Assembly: GCA_005406025.1 (NCBI GenBank) | Contig: BGZK01000224.1 | Span: 186,001 to 250,000 of the forward strand | Source: Eumeta japonica | Taxonomy: Eukaryota; Arthropoda; Insecta; Lepidoptera; Psychidae | Length of the DNA stretch: 64,000 bases | Direction: 5' to 3' | In this document: positions 37,263-49,889 of the stretch, piece by piece | How positions within the stretch are numbered: position 1 is the stretch's first letter | Layout: the number at the start of each line of letters is the position of its first letter | Translations under genes and position numbers: made by a program | The notes under the pieces: model-generated | What the model was told of the DNA's origin: nothing | What the model saw: only the letters and a program-made list of their open reading frames with translations | Databases searched by the model: none

Positions 37263-39139
37263 ATAACCGGTAGTTAGGCGGTTGTTACGAATTCACAGAA
37301 CTAAAAGTATTCTATATATGTACAAAATAATCAGGTTTGACGTTAAAGCATTATTTTTGTTTGTGAGTGTATCGCACTTCACTTTTTAACAAACATACAG
37401 TTCTGTAACGAAAAACGTGGACTTATATTTATTATGTAATCAGGTGACGCTTTGAAATTATCGTAGATTCATAAAATGTCAGCATAGCATATTTCGTAGC
37501 AGTATATCTTGTTTAGCTTGAGAACCACGACAACGCCCTCTGTCGGAGACTGATACGCAAAAAAACAAAACATATAAAAGATCCCGCATATTTCTATAAA
37601 AAGAAATAAAAATATATTCGTATACATTTGTAAACATATGTTTTTAATATAAATTATATTCCTTGTCGCCTCACAAAATTGCATAATACACTAAATCATC
37701 AGGGTTATCGTAAGACGACTGTGTTTATAATTATTTTCATAAACAATTGTCTACGTTACATCTCTTATCGTTGTTGTTATTATTGGACCGGAAATAAATA
37801 TACTTTTTATAGTCTATGGTTTTGACAGTCGACTCTGAGGCAGCACAACTCGGGAGGGCATAGCCGCAATGTATCCCTTCCCCAAATTAAGGATTTTTTT
37901 TTCTTACTCTTATGACTTTTATTATGTATAAAATGTTGAATATCCGGGAAATTGAAGGAGTCATAGACTAAACCCCTCCTGAACACTATCCGCGCGTCTA
38001 TGCCACACACTGCACTCCGTCTGCAGAGATCGCTCTTGTTTTGTGGTACGGACGACACCATAGTGCTTACACAGGACTTATATAGAACAAGCGGGCATAG
38101 ACGAATGGCTTTCTGTTGCGTCGCGAGCGTTCTTGGAATAAATTAAAAATGTATGGGTTTGACGTTGGCTGACGCCATGTCACGCGATCTAGAGGAACTT
38201 TATTATGAATTGCTAGACGAAAGACGATAAACCATTGACGTTTCTAGAAATACAGAGCTGGCCACTCGGTCCCGGCTGCAGATGACCCGGAGATTATTAT
38301 ATATTCGGAAACAAAAATTGATACCTACATATGCGATTAATTTTCACATTTTAATAGAATTTAATATCATAAAAAAAAAGAATGAACGATTTTGTGGGTT
38401 ACGCAAAACAACAATGTACGATAATATTACTCGGATTAGAATGAGAAACTAGTGTACGGAAAAAATACATTTGATAAAAGACACGTTTTATCATCAAATA
38501 GTAATGAATTTCAATAATAAAATTTTGTGTTCTTGATAATTTATTAAAATTTTATATCATATTTTAGCTACATTGTGAATGAAATACTGTTTCAGTTGCA
38601 TAATTTTTTACGAATTTTCAATTTACTCATTACCCAATTGTCCCAAAAATATCCAATGCGAAATCGCTAGGTGAGACAATGCCGCATCGAAAAGTCACCA
38701 TGAGCTCTCGGACTACATGGCGAGTCGTTTACATGTATGAGTGATCTAAAATGGTAACTCAAAACCTGACTTGAAAACAGAGAGACTATGAAATGCTCTT
38801 GGCATAAAGTACCTGAAAGACTTCCTGCACATTAGTGTCTTTCCCATAAAACTCAAATAAAATTAAATAATTCAGTACATCTTAAAAGAAGAACACGAGG
38901 ATGTGTTAGCAATTAACTTTTGTACTTTAAATAGAGTATAAATTGAATTTTGTAATGATAGAGCTGTGACCAAGTCGGCGCGGGACGGGCAGTTACCGCT
39001 GTTTCATTTCCTCCAGCGAGTGATATCTCCGGTGCGCGTTCTCCCTGCATTATATTACTCCCCCTCCATCAATCCCATCTCCACTTTTTTAGATATCCTA
39101 TTCCTATCCAAGGAGTCGGTAACGTAGTATTCACTCCTC
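37263..39139. other. Non-coding stretch, no gene recognised
   Basis: AT-rich DNA. A CpG-richer patch at 37820-38110 (AACTCGGGAGGGCATAGCCG) and another at 38970-39050 probably derive from transposons but cannot be classified. The minus-strand 84-codon ORF at 37807-38061 has no recognisable family. Confidence 0.5.
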
Positions 39140-39225
39140 GGGCGTTGCAAGTATCCATGGGTGGCAATGACCACCTTATCTCCGGTGGTTCGCAAGCTCG
39201 TTTACCACTCACAATTAAATAATAT
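39140..39225 (+). repeat. Fragment of lepidopteran 'CCATGGGTGGC' repeat
   Basis: Contains GCGTTGCAAGTATCCATGGG, GGCAATGACCACCTTATC and AAGCTCGTTTACCAC, the usual end of a very common lepidopteran repeat. It is inverted relative to the piece at 34680-34752. Confidence 0.65.
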
Positions 39226-40209
39226 TCATAACTAAGTCTATTTTAAAAGTAATAATCATTCGGCTTAATGATAAAGCTTTAACATGCAGTACTGAAATCG
39301 GTATGGGAACCCCTTATGCAGTAACTCTACACTAGGTTTGCCAACTTTCTTTAGAAATAATAAAGTGTATGTGATTCCAGACTCTATAAATAAACAATAC
39401 AGATATATAAAAATAAAGAAGAACTCATTTTATTTTTGAAGTTCAATATTAATATTATCGCTCCAGATAATTTATAGAAACGCGCGTCCGCGCCGGACGT
39501 GATTTCCTGATGACGTCGCTATGCTATTGCGCATAATGTATTCGATATGTGCTATTTTATAAAATTTATAGATCGCGCGGAAGGTCTGTTGTCAGATAGC
39601 GTGACATCATACATCAGAGACGGGACGCTCGGGCATCAACGCTAATGTTTATACTAAAATAGAACGCGTTCAGTTTAATTTATTAATTCTTTTTATGATA
39701 CCAAAAATATATTTTATTTTTAATATTCCTATCTTCAGCATACTATAACTGTATGTCACTATGTTAAATAAAATCACATGAGATCATTCAAATCCCCAGA
39801 GATGTCAAAATACTTCAAAGGGTTTTATATTCTTTTTTAAACTTCGAGTGGATGTATTTTTTTGCATTGTCGTATTTACTTAAATCATTTACTAACTTAC
39901 CAGAGATCTTGACTAAAAAACAAAACTTGTTTCAGGAGGGCGGAAAGGTCGGTCGCAAAATCGATTCTTGGCCACCTTGAAATCGTCCCTTTTTATCTAT
40001 CTCGGTTGTATTGTAACACCGACCTAGATCATAAATAACCCAGACTTGTCTGATTTAACACTATAGAGATTTATTTATGTAAAAATGCTTTATATATAGT
40101 ATTTTATGAACGCGGTTTTGCTACGGTCGTCTTACTTAACTTATATCCTTTGTATGTTTTGATATGTGACTGGAATTTATAGGGATTAGTTGCCTGCGAT
40201 GTCGTAGGA

Positions 40210-40435
40210 ACTTTTTCGTCAATGTCTGTCGCGGAAGTCATAAGAATTTGTGTTTTCAACTTCCGTTGAGGAAGTTAGAATTTTTTTTCCTCAAAGTCTG
40301 TCGAGGAAATTATAAGGATTTGTTTCTTCAACGTCCGTTGAGGAAGCGAAGGATTTTTTCTCAAAGCCTGTCGAGGAAGTCATAAGGATATTTTTTTCAA
40401 TGTCCTGCGAAGAAGTGCTAAGGAGACATCAATTC
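40210..40435. repeat. Degenerate tandem repeat, about 35-bp monomers in alternating pairs
   Basis: The words GTC(T/C)GT(C/T)GAGGAAG and TCATAAGGATTT-TTC recur about six times. Monomers alternate between a TCGAGGAAGTCATAAGGAT form and a TTGAGGAAG form, giving a higher-order period of about 70 bp. Divergence is high enough that the array is old. Confidence 0.75.
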
Positions 40436-40722
40436 ATTAGGTGAGCTCAGAATGTTCAGTTCGGCAAAATCTCACCAAATCTTATCAAATTTGAACAATG
40501 GGATCAAGGGATAGAGTTTTAAATAAACACCTCACCTGATTTATGTACGTCCGTCCCTTAACTATCCGTTTCGTCCCTCGAGGAAGCAATAAAGGTTTGG
40601 ATTGAATGTAATATTAAAAATTACAGCTTCAACTACACTAGAAGTCAGCACCAAATTACATAAACCCTTAAGCAAGCATTGTGCGCGGCCATTCGTGTCA
40701 AATCGTTGAATAAATAGTAGTA

Positions 40723-41220
40723 CAGTGGAATCTCAATAACTCAAATGTCAAGGGAAATGCAAAAAAAATCGAGTTAACGAGTTTTCGACTTAACAAGAAC
40801 TTGGAGATACATATGACTGTGTCGACAAGGAACAAACATAACGTTCACAGCTGTGTTACTTAGAAAGTTTCATGAATGTATTCATTCATTGCACGTGTAC
40901 GAGACAAAAACAATAGATTTGAAGCCCCGAACCCGAACATTCATTTTGGAATTCATTGCTATTATTTCGGGGAATTCCAAGTGAGACGTCATTATATTTT
41001 ACCAGCTACGACTTACGGAGTCTCCTTTTTGAAATCCGAGTTATAGAGTATAAATATGTATTATCAATACTTCGTACGGAAATAACATTTTGTTCGAGTT
41101 ACAAAGTCTAAATAATTCGAGATGCCAAGTATTTAGGGTTTCATCGGAAGGGAATGGCAATTTTTTTCGACTTACTGAGGATTTCGACTTAACGAGGTTC
41201 GAGTTATTGAGATTCTAATG
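40723..41220. mobile_element. pogo/Tigger-like non-autonomous element, copy B, with TA duplication
   Basis: The left end is CAGTGGAATCTCAATAACTC; the inverted right end reads CATTAGAATCTCAATAACTC. TA flanks both sides (40721-40722 and 41221-41222), as Tc1/mariner-superfamily insertion requires. Subterminal words GAGTTAACGAG and GACTTAACGAGG recur. The 498-bp interior has no transposase. Its architecture matches copy A at 23.2 kb but the sequence is quite divergent, so the two are related subfamilies. Confidence 0.8.
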
Positions 41221-41222
41221 TA

Positions 41223-43756
41223 CTATTTTTTACACCGCAAAAGGCATACGTAATGTATTCAACAACACCGTGGCTCAACCGGCAAAAGTTATTGCGCCTT
41301 CCGAAGACCGACTACTGCGAAAACGACCGCTTTCAATATTAAGTGTCGGATGCACTCAGGGCTTTTGTCAGTTTAGGTATTTTATTTACGCATAAATTAT
41401 GTGCAATATTAAACCACATCGCTACATCCCGATTGCTGCACCGATTCAGATATTTTAAAGCATTAATTTCAAGTATCGATTTCAGTTCTGATACCGAACC
41501 CGCTGCTTTTGTTCGCAGCTCCTGCCGCGTGGATGTGACAGAAAATTACACTAATTTTCAATCCCATCTTTCCTGCTTTCTCTCCCGCTAACGGTTGTGC
41601 TCTGTGGCATTTTCCTCTTCCAACACTGAAGCAAAACCTGTATGTCTTCAAATACTAAACGGAAGATAGTCATCAAAACCTGAAAGAATTAACATATAGA
41701 TGTAGTATAACTTCATGTTTAAATTGATTTCTTTATGTTTTAAGAAACGTAAAAGATATAGTAATTATGCACATATAACGTTTTGTTTTTTAATAAAAGT
41801 CATCACGACGCAGTGTATCATTATGGTTACCCAAACAATTTTTTATCGATCTTGCCGAAATACACCAACTCATTGTAATCATAAAGGCAATTGTGTGCTT
41901 CGAAAACCGCAAAAAAAAAATCCGCTCGACATTAACCGGCTTATTTTAAAAGCAACATAAAATATCTTTATTACTAAGCCCGTAAAAAAATGTTATTGTA
42001 TATATTTTGGCCGGGTTTTCCATGCACAATATCGTGTATTTTTATCGTCCATAAGTGAAAGAAACCAATGCATTTACGCTTCAGAAATGCTATTGACAAT
42101 GCAACACAATGATCGAACTTTGGCTTTTTCTTCTTCATATAAATGTAACTGTTATGTACTCCAAACGTGACACGGCTTTTCAGCATGTTGGTCAAATGTT
42201 TATTCAGCGTAATCCAAGTAAAGCAATCGATTTGGTTGTGTTTTTCGATCTTATTTGTCTTCCAAGACAACGCTTTGCCGTAGCCTTAATTTTGGCAAAA
42301 GTCAAATAAAATAATCTACCTACGTCCGTTTGAAATTTTATATCATTAGAGCGCTATTAAAAGAAAGCAAAATAGGAAAAATGAAAACACCGAAATAAAA
42401 AATATGTATAAACTAATACTTCTAAATGAATTTCTATATAATATATATTTTAGTTAAGTGATCTATTCGCTCATAAATAGATTTATATAAATTATGCATT
42501 TTAGTAAAATCATCACAAAACAACGTTTTGTACCTACCGAAGCGATTTTTTTTTAATAATGACGTTATATCGTAAATATCACAGAACGTGCACACGATAG
42601 TAAACACTAGCAATTGTTAGCAAATAGCAAGTGTTCAACAGACCCATAGACCCACAGACCCGCACACCCACACGCACACAATAATGTGGACACTAAAAAT
42701 ATCATTAGTATCACATTAGATAATATAAATTTGTCAACAGCATGACGTTGAACAGTATAGACTTTTCAATAACATGATATTGGAAAATATACATTTGTCA
42801 ATAGCAACGTTAGACAATAAAGACTTTCGTGAGCATGTCATCTTTGATTGAATTTTCAAAATGGTGTGAATTTTAACGACATCGATAAACTTAACATTTT
42901 CGACGGGACTGTTTTTTATATTTCATTTGTTTTTCATTTCCATTCATCGCCGCCATTTTGTAAACATTCCACGGATGTCTATGGGCTTGTAATGGCGGAC
43001 AACGCGCAAAACAAACTCGAGTCGGGCTTACACAATAAAAATAAACTTTTGATGCTTGTATAAACAACGAAATTCTTTACGTTTCCTTTATACTGTACCG
43101 AAAGATGAACAGACTTTGATGGCTTCCGCCAAATATTTCAGAACTTTGAAGTGGCGAAATGTGGGAATAATTTTCTTAGCAACAGCTGTTAACCTTGAGA
43201 GATAGCGTCGTATCACGAACGAAGGAGGGGGCACCTATTATCGAAAGATAACGAAAGATACACGATTCGAGTGCCTTTTTTTTTTCATTATAGATAAAGA
43301 AAAGTTGATCAATACAATCGCTATCTGAGACGGACGAAGCCGTCGCCACGTGTAAAGTGCTGTTTTGCATTTGCATGTGTGGGTGTATGCGACAGGGGAA
43401 CTCTTCACTTCGTTTAAGGTCTCGTTTGAAATCGAGGGACATGTGTTGAATTTACATTCATATTACGGTCGTGTAATTCAATCCCTTGACGCGGTCTACT
43501 ATCCTTGAATCGGCGCCTTTGATCTTGAATCCACGAATTGGCGGCTCCTTTGATGTCGCATCCACTACACACAGCTGTTACCGGCGTAATTCGCCCGAGG
43601 ACAAGGTCTGCCGCAAAATTAAAAATAATATGTAAAGTTGAAAATTCGGTGGTTTGCGGTAACTCTCGTGTCTTTAGGCCGCTAGAGTTAAATTATTAAA
43701 CGTACTACAGTCAATGAACGATTATTGTTCATGTGTCCTATTTATTCACGAGAATT
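41223..43756. other. Non-coding stretch, no gene confirmed
   Basis: AT-rich DNA. Between 42955 and 43065 sits CGCCGCCATTTTGT followed by a short ATGGCGGACAACG ORF of 23 codons. This could be a promoter with a first coding exon but lacks support (see findings). Other ORFs here are short and unrecognised. Confidence 0.45.
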
Positions 43757-44012
43757 ATTTAAAATATCGTTAATGCAACAGCCCTTTGAACAAAGAATGA
43801 TTTAAAATATCGCTAATGCAACAGCCCTTTGAACAAAGAATGATTTAAAATATCGTTAATATAACAGCCCTTTGAACAAAGAATTATTTAAAATATCGCT
43901 AATATAACAGCCCTTTGGACAAAGAATGATTTAAAATACCGCTAATGTAACAGCCCTTTGAACAAAGAATGATTTAAACATATTGTTAATCTAACAGCCC
44001 CTTAAACGAATG
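43757..44012. repeat. 43-bp minisatellite, six units in exact register
   Basis: Units begin with ATTTAAAATATCG at 43757, 43800, 43843, 43886, 43929 and 43972, exactly 43 bp apart. Each contains CAACAGCCCTTTGAACAAAG or a one- to three-base variant. The sixth unit decays at its end. Confidence 0.97.
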
Positions 44013-44272
44013 ACTGCTGAGTTATTACAACAGAGGTATGTTGATTCCTGTCACACTATTTCCTGGGCGCTTTCTATTCAATGCACAAACAGACGAGCTG
44101 ACTCGCTGATAGATTAATGAAGGCTGATCTATAATGCTATTAAATACTATCTATTCTAATGATGTCATCTTGTGAACGCTGCGGTATGTTGCAGTCCAGG
44201 CATTGATGGCGCCATCTGTAGGTTATGGTTATGGCATTTAGCGCCATTTGTTGTTGGGATTTTTATTTCTTT

Positions 44273-44273
<1 letters not shown>

Positions 44274-44317
<44 letters not shown>
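44274..44317. repeat. (TA)n microsatellite
   Basis: About 44 bp of AT dinucleotides about 260 bp after the 43-bp minisatellite. Confidence 0.95.
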
Positions 44318-44319
<2 letters not shown>

Positions 44320-45860
44320 GCAATAAATGTATAATAATTTATTAAATAATATTGCTGTCAATATTGGCCGTTATCAAACGAAATTAGTCATGACTGTTAT
44401 GCAATACTCGTAGTACAATTTGTAATCATCGAGTTACTAAAATGATATTGTTCTGTTTAACGGTGGGCGAAACTCGGTCGGTGCAAAGTCCAAATGTCTC
44501 GAAACATCTGTTTCGCATGCGTTATCGTGAGCGCTTTTGTTTGTTTATGAGCGTGCGTAAATCCCTGTTGATGCAATAGTTGATTTTTTTTTAACAGTGA
44601 AAGGTATTTTAATGTATAATAAAAAAATCGTTAACCTGTCCCTCAATCTGAAATATAATTTTTTTTGTTTTTATATTTTTTTAAATAAAAAAAAAGTATT
44701 TAAATATATACCCCTGTATTCAAATGCAATTCGTGATATTTTATTATCTATCGACGAGTTGTCATTTCTCGTAGGAAACAAATTTTAAAAGCCATTTCGA
44801 TATCTTCATAACCTTATCACAATACTCGCTTTTAAAATGTTCTCTTTATCATTTATATCGGATATGTCAAATATCAAACTCCAAAGTGCAAAGATTTCAC
44901 AATAATAGTTATGATTAGGCCTTTGCCTTACTGTAATAAAATTCATTGCATAGATAATGTAGCAGTGTCAAGTGTCGTTGACATTTGAATTGCTTAGATA
45001 ATAATACATACAACCTTCCTTACTGCTCTTAAATTATACTTTATTTCAATATCTATTCCTAAATTTGAAAGATTGAAAACCTGATATCGTGTCTTTTTTT
45101 TAGCATATTTACGTAAATATGTATATCAATAGAACTGTGCAAACAATCCAATTTTATAAAATATAAATATACGTTTCTCAGTTCTGCGACAACTTTCATG
45201 TTTATTAAAATCATCTGGTTGATGTGCATTTAAAAATATTAAATACATTTGATTTATAAAAATTTAAAATGCCTTTAATTATTTCATAGCTCGGCTGAGA
45301 ACAAAATAGTTCATTTTAACTTTCAAATATTTTGTGGTGTAACTAACTTATCTTGAAGAAAAACAATTTAATTATTTCTCTGTCATGAAATTCATTATTT
45401 TAATATTTTATTTTCAAAATTTATTCAGGAAAGTGACAAAATTCATATGGTGACCCTGTAGTATGCCCACGCTAAAGTTCATACGGATTTCTCCTTAGTT
45501 TGTAAATTAATTCAGTTCGGTATCCATGTTGTTTAAAAACAACTATTTTTTACACTTGTAAAGGTTATCACCATTTTGATTGTGAACTGATAATTGAAGA
45601 TTTTCGTAGTATAACGGAAATTATTGGTTTCAATTCGATTTATATATAAATCAGGATTTCATGGGATGTCGAGGTTTTCAGTTCCTAATATGTTTTTGAC
45701 AATTCATGCCCTATCTGTGTGTATAAGGGTGTTTTGAGATTAAGCAGTCTCAAAAAAAAAACTGGAAAGCGAAATCTCAAAAAAATTTAATATATTTTTT
45801 TAATCAATTCAAAACTATCGAAACGATGTATTTTAAAATGCCATTTTGAAATTAATTGGT

Positions 45861-47240
45861 TTTTTAGGAGCTTTATTCCTAGTAAAATTGCGACCATTTT
45901 TATAAGATCTATCTTTAAAATAAAATCTGTTTTTGTGCTAAAAAACTGTATCGCATATCGCAAGCCCTGTTGAAATCGGTTGTTTCATTTATATGTTTTT
46001 GACAAAATATTTGAAAAATAATGCTGATCATTTTGAGTTCGAAAATAATATCAATAATATTTTCATGCTTTTCGAGCTAAAACACTTTATTGCTCAGAAT
46101 TAGAAGCGAAGCTTTGGGACTGGTCTGCCAAGTCAACCATTGCTCAGTTTTTTTTTTTCTATCAACTTATTTTATATTGCAATATCCACAAAACAAGACT
46201 ATTGGAACGGCCCAGTTATTGCACCGGGTTTCCACGGAAACCGATAAATTGTCTAATACGTAATATTGAAGAATAGTAATTGTAGTTATTACACTAATAC
46301 AATTTAGTCCTTGTACATGCTTAGGAGTAAAGTCCATTATCGAGCGATGTGGAACATACCTCACCGTGGCACGTGTAAACTAGCGTGCATTGCAATTAGG
46401 GTTACCATATAGTTCATACGCATTATCTTCCGTACATCAACCCACAGCATAAGTCCCACTGAGAGTGGTAGCTAATTGTATTTCCCATTGCATGATAGCT
46501 ACCATAATATATATCTCACTCCATGGTTGCTATCATATTTTATTTCCAACTGTATTGTAGTCACTATACTACATATTATGGGTTAATATATGATACTATT
46601 TTTTTTTATTAAATTGGCAAAGAAAATGTTTTTTTTGACTAACGATAATTTTACAAATTTAAATTAACATTAAATCTACAGTTGTTGTCTATAAATACCT
46701 TTCTAAAAGACGGAGTTGATTATGTGGTCACTCTAATAGCAATGCACGTGAATTTACACGTGACCCCGGTGGGTTAAGTTACCTATTGATTTATAATGGA
46801 CTTTTCTCTTTAGCATGTACCGAGGGTTGAATTGTATTATACCCTTTGATTTTATGGTAGGGTAGACCGTGCAGTGGATCATTTCTTTGAAAAGAATCGG
46901 GGTGGTTCACGCATACGTTATGGGATCGTTTGTTGGTGACGCAGTAAATTCGTTAACAATTTTTAAATCACTCTATCGCCATAGTTTAGAGTTCCGATTT
47001 CTCGAAATCCAATTTGAGATTCTGGATAAAAATCCGTTACAAAAAAAAATGTCGAAGGTAAATTTTGAAAGGGTTTTAGCGTACTTGACTGAAGAGAAAT
47101 ATGAAAAGATCGTACCTCGTGGAAATCTATAGTCTCTGCCTACGCTTCTGGGAAATAGGCGTTAGTTTATATTATTATCATTATTATTATTATTATTACA
47201 CAGCCATAGAAGATATACATCTAGTAATCATTCACTTAAA
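45861..47240. repeat. Tandem duplication, copy 1 (about 1.38 kb)
   Basis: Starts TTTTTAGGAGCTTTATTCCT and ends after ATCATTCACTTAAA. The whole unit recurs immediately downstream at 47243-48588. It contains no clear gene. Its distal part ends in a LINE-like tail: AAAGATCGTACCTCG then ATAGTCTCTGCCTACGCTTC and GGGAAATAGGCGTTAG, reading KDRTSWKSIVSAYASGK in one frame. The 87-codon ORF at 46869-47132 overlaps this tail and is probably non-genic. Confidence 0.95.
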
Positions 47241-47242
47241 TT

Positions 47243-48588
47243 TTTTTAGAAGCTTTATTCCTAGTAAAATTGCGACCATTTTTATAAGATCTATCTTTAA
47301 AATAAAATCTGTTTTTGTGCTAAAAAACTGTATCGCATATCGCAAGCCCTGTTGAAATCGGTTGTTTCATTTATATGTTTTTGACAAATATTTGAAAAAT
47401 AATGCTGATCATTTTGAGTTCGAAAATAATATCAATAATATTTTCATGCTTTTCGAGCTAAAACACTTTATTGCTCAAATTAGAAGCGAAGCTTTGGGAC
47501 TGGTCTGCCAAGTCAACCATTGCTCAGTTTTTTTTTTATCAACTTATTTTATATTGCAATATCCACAAAACAAGACTATTGGAACGGCCCAGTTATTGCA
47601 CCGGGTTTCCACGGAAACCGATAAATTGTCTAATACGTAATATTGAAGAATAGTAATTGTAGTTATTACACTAATAATTTATCCTTGTACATGCTTAGAG
47701 TAAAGTCCATTATCGAGCGATGTGGAATATAATCACCGTGGCACGTGTAAACTAGCGTGCATTGCAATTAGGGTTACCATAAGTTCATACGCATTATCTT
47801 CCGTACATCAACCCACAGCATAAGTCCCACTGAGAGTGGTAGCTAATTGTATTTCCCATTGCATGATAGCTACCATAATATATATCTCACTCCATGGTTG
47901 CTATCATATTTTATTTCCAACTGTATTGTAGTCACTATACTACATATTATGGGTTAATATATGATACTATTTTTTTATTAAATTGGCAAAGAAAATGTTT
48001 TTGACTAACGATAATTTTACAAATTTAAATTAACATTAAATCTACAGTTGTTGTCTATAAATACCTTTCTAAAAGACGGAGTTGATTATGTGGTCACTCT
48101 AATAGCAATGCACGAATTTACACGTGACCCCGGTGGGTTAAGTTACCTATTGATTTATAATGGACTTTTTCTTTAGCATGTACCGAGGGTTGAATTGTAT
48201 TATACCCTTTGATTTTATGGTAGGGTAGACCGTGCAGTGGATCATTTCTTTGAAAAGAATCGGGGTTCACGCATACGTTATGGGATCGTTTGTTGGTGAC
48301 GCAGTAAATTCGTTAACAATTTTAAATCACTCTATCGCCATAGTTTAGAGTTCCGATTTCTCGAAATCCAATTTGAGATTCTGGATAAAAATCCGTTAAA
48401 AAAAAGCGTAAATTTTGAAAGGGTTTTAGCGTACTTGACTGAAGAGAAATATGAAAAGATCGTACCTCGTGGAAATCTATAGTCTCTGCCTACGCTTCTG
48501 GGAAATAGGCGTTAGTTTATATTATTATCATTATTAATATTATTATTACACAGCCATAGAATATACATCTAGTAATCATTCACTTAAA
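47243..48588. repeat. Tandem duplication, copy 2 (about 1.35 kb)
   Basis: Repeats copy 1 in full, from TTTTTAGAAGCTTTATTCCT to ATCATTCACTTAAA, and is about 34 bp shorter. Almost all differences I could find are losses of one to a few bases in copy 2 (for example GACAAAATATT to GACAAATATT, CACGTGAATTT to CACGAATTT, GGGGTGGTTCACG to GGGGTTCACG). ORFs at 47101-47355, 47362-47640 and 47471-47653 are not supported as genes. Confidence 0.95.
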
Positions 48589-49481
48589 ACGTCAAACTTC
48601 CTAAAAACTGTAACTAATGAAGTAGGTAAACGAAACAAAAAAAAATAACCAATTTTCGGTGGAGCGCTTAGAGAAATGTATGTAGGACGCTCTAATGAGT
48701 AAGAGAAATATCCAAAATCTCGAAGGCCCTGAAACTGCATCCAAACCGTAACCGAAGACCTAATAGACTTAGAGGTACAAAAAATAATGGTAAAATTTAA
48801 CAAATATTATATAGTATTATTATTTAAATGCTTACGAGATTAATTGCTTTTGAGATTATTTAATTTAATTCCAAATATTATACAGATTGATACAATTATA
48901 ATATAAATTAAAGTCTTTGACTTTTATGAATAAGGCTCATAAGTAGATAACTTATTCACAATTATATTTGAATATATTTTCAGATATTTGTTAAGAAAAG
49001 ACACATTTTTTAAAAGTGTTTTCAGAAATGCTTTGAAAACTGTTTAACTTTATTTGAAAACTTTTCAAGTGCATATGTTCACTAGTATTATTTCATGAAA
49101 TTACAATAAAAAATGTCCTGTCTACATTATAACGAGGATAGTTATAATATATAGGCACGGGTGTACTGTCTTTGTATACCAGGAGTTTAGTCTGGACTTA
49201 AGGCGGGGGCGGGATGGGGAAAATCTATTTCATACATATTCATGTCCTGTCTTAGGAGCCAACACGCATAACATAGTCACAAATGCAGTGACCTACACAT
49301 GGCTCCTTACTTGCCTCTCTTATTTGTTGGAATCAATACCAGATAGCCCTAACTTAACTTAAAACTTGTAATGTATTAACAAGAGTTTGGTACAAAAGAA
49401 CTGCACCCGAACCAATGTTTTTTGTAATACTTCTTTATACATTGTATTAATATTTGTGACTATATATGTTTAACATTTGTA

Positions 49482-49865
49482 ATGAATGGTGAATCGTTGC
49501 AATTGTTACAGGAACCCTCAATATTGGATATAAAAGAAGAATCATATTCACCAAGTCAATTACAAATTTTAGAAAGGTATAGACAATGGACGGCAAATGA
49601 GTCTCTTACCTCCAATTTAATGTGTGAAACGTATCTAGATGAAAGCCCGAGAAATAAATTGTTGATTGAGAGCCTGATGAAGGAAAAACGAAGATCTGCT
49701 CGCCGTCTCAAGAAGTTGACAATCATGCGACAGAAGTGTAGAAGTATGATAGGCAAAATCGTTGCACTAGAAAATATTGTAAAGGAGCTACAATCAAAGT
49801 CTATGAATCACAAGGAGATGTATCGGATTGAAGAAAAAGATATGATTTTGTTTGTTGATACTTAA
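49482..49865 (+). CDS. Small basic coiled-coil protein or terminal exon, THAP-protein C-terminus-like
   Basis: An open frame of 127 codons in AT-rich DNA with protein-like composition. It starts acidic (EPSILDIKEESYSP), then contains a block rich in Arg/Lys (EKRRSARRLKKL) and a heptad-like helix ending in KIVALENIVKELQSKS. THAP-domain proteins commonly end with a basic stretch followed by a leucine-containing coil of this kind, but no THAP zinc finger (C2CH) is present here. A good 3' splice site, TTGTTACAG|GAACCC at 49513, lies inside the frame, so it may be the last exon of a gene whose finger exon lies upstream; alternatively translation starts at ATG 49482. It lies within the presumed Pdk intron. 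AATAAA signals occur near 51460 and 51585. Function unknown. Confidence 0.5.
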   Translation: MNGESLQLLQEPSILDIKEESYSPSQLQILERYRQWTANESLTSNLMCETYLDESPRNKLLIESLMKEKRRSARRLKKLTIMRQKCRSMIGKIVALENIVKELQSKSMNHKEMYRIEEKDMILFVDT

Positions 49866-49889
49866 AAAAAAACTAATAGCTTGCAGTGA

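Noticed and set aside
46869..47653. ORFs inside the tandem duplication (87, 84, 92 and 60 codons)
   Set aside because: They are not preserved between the two copies because of indels, and one end is a LINE tail.
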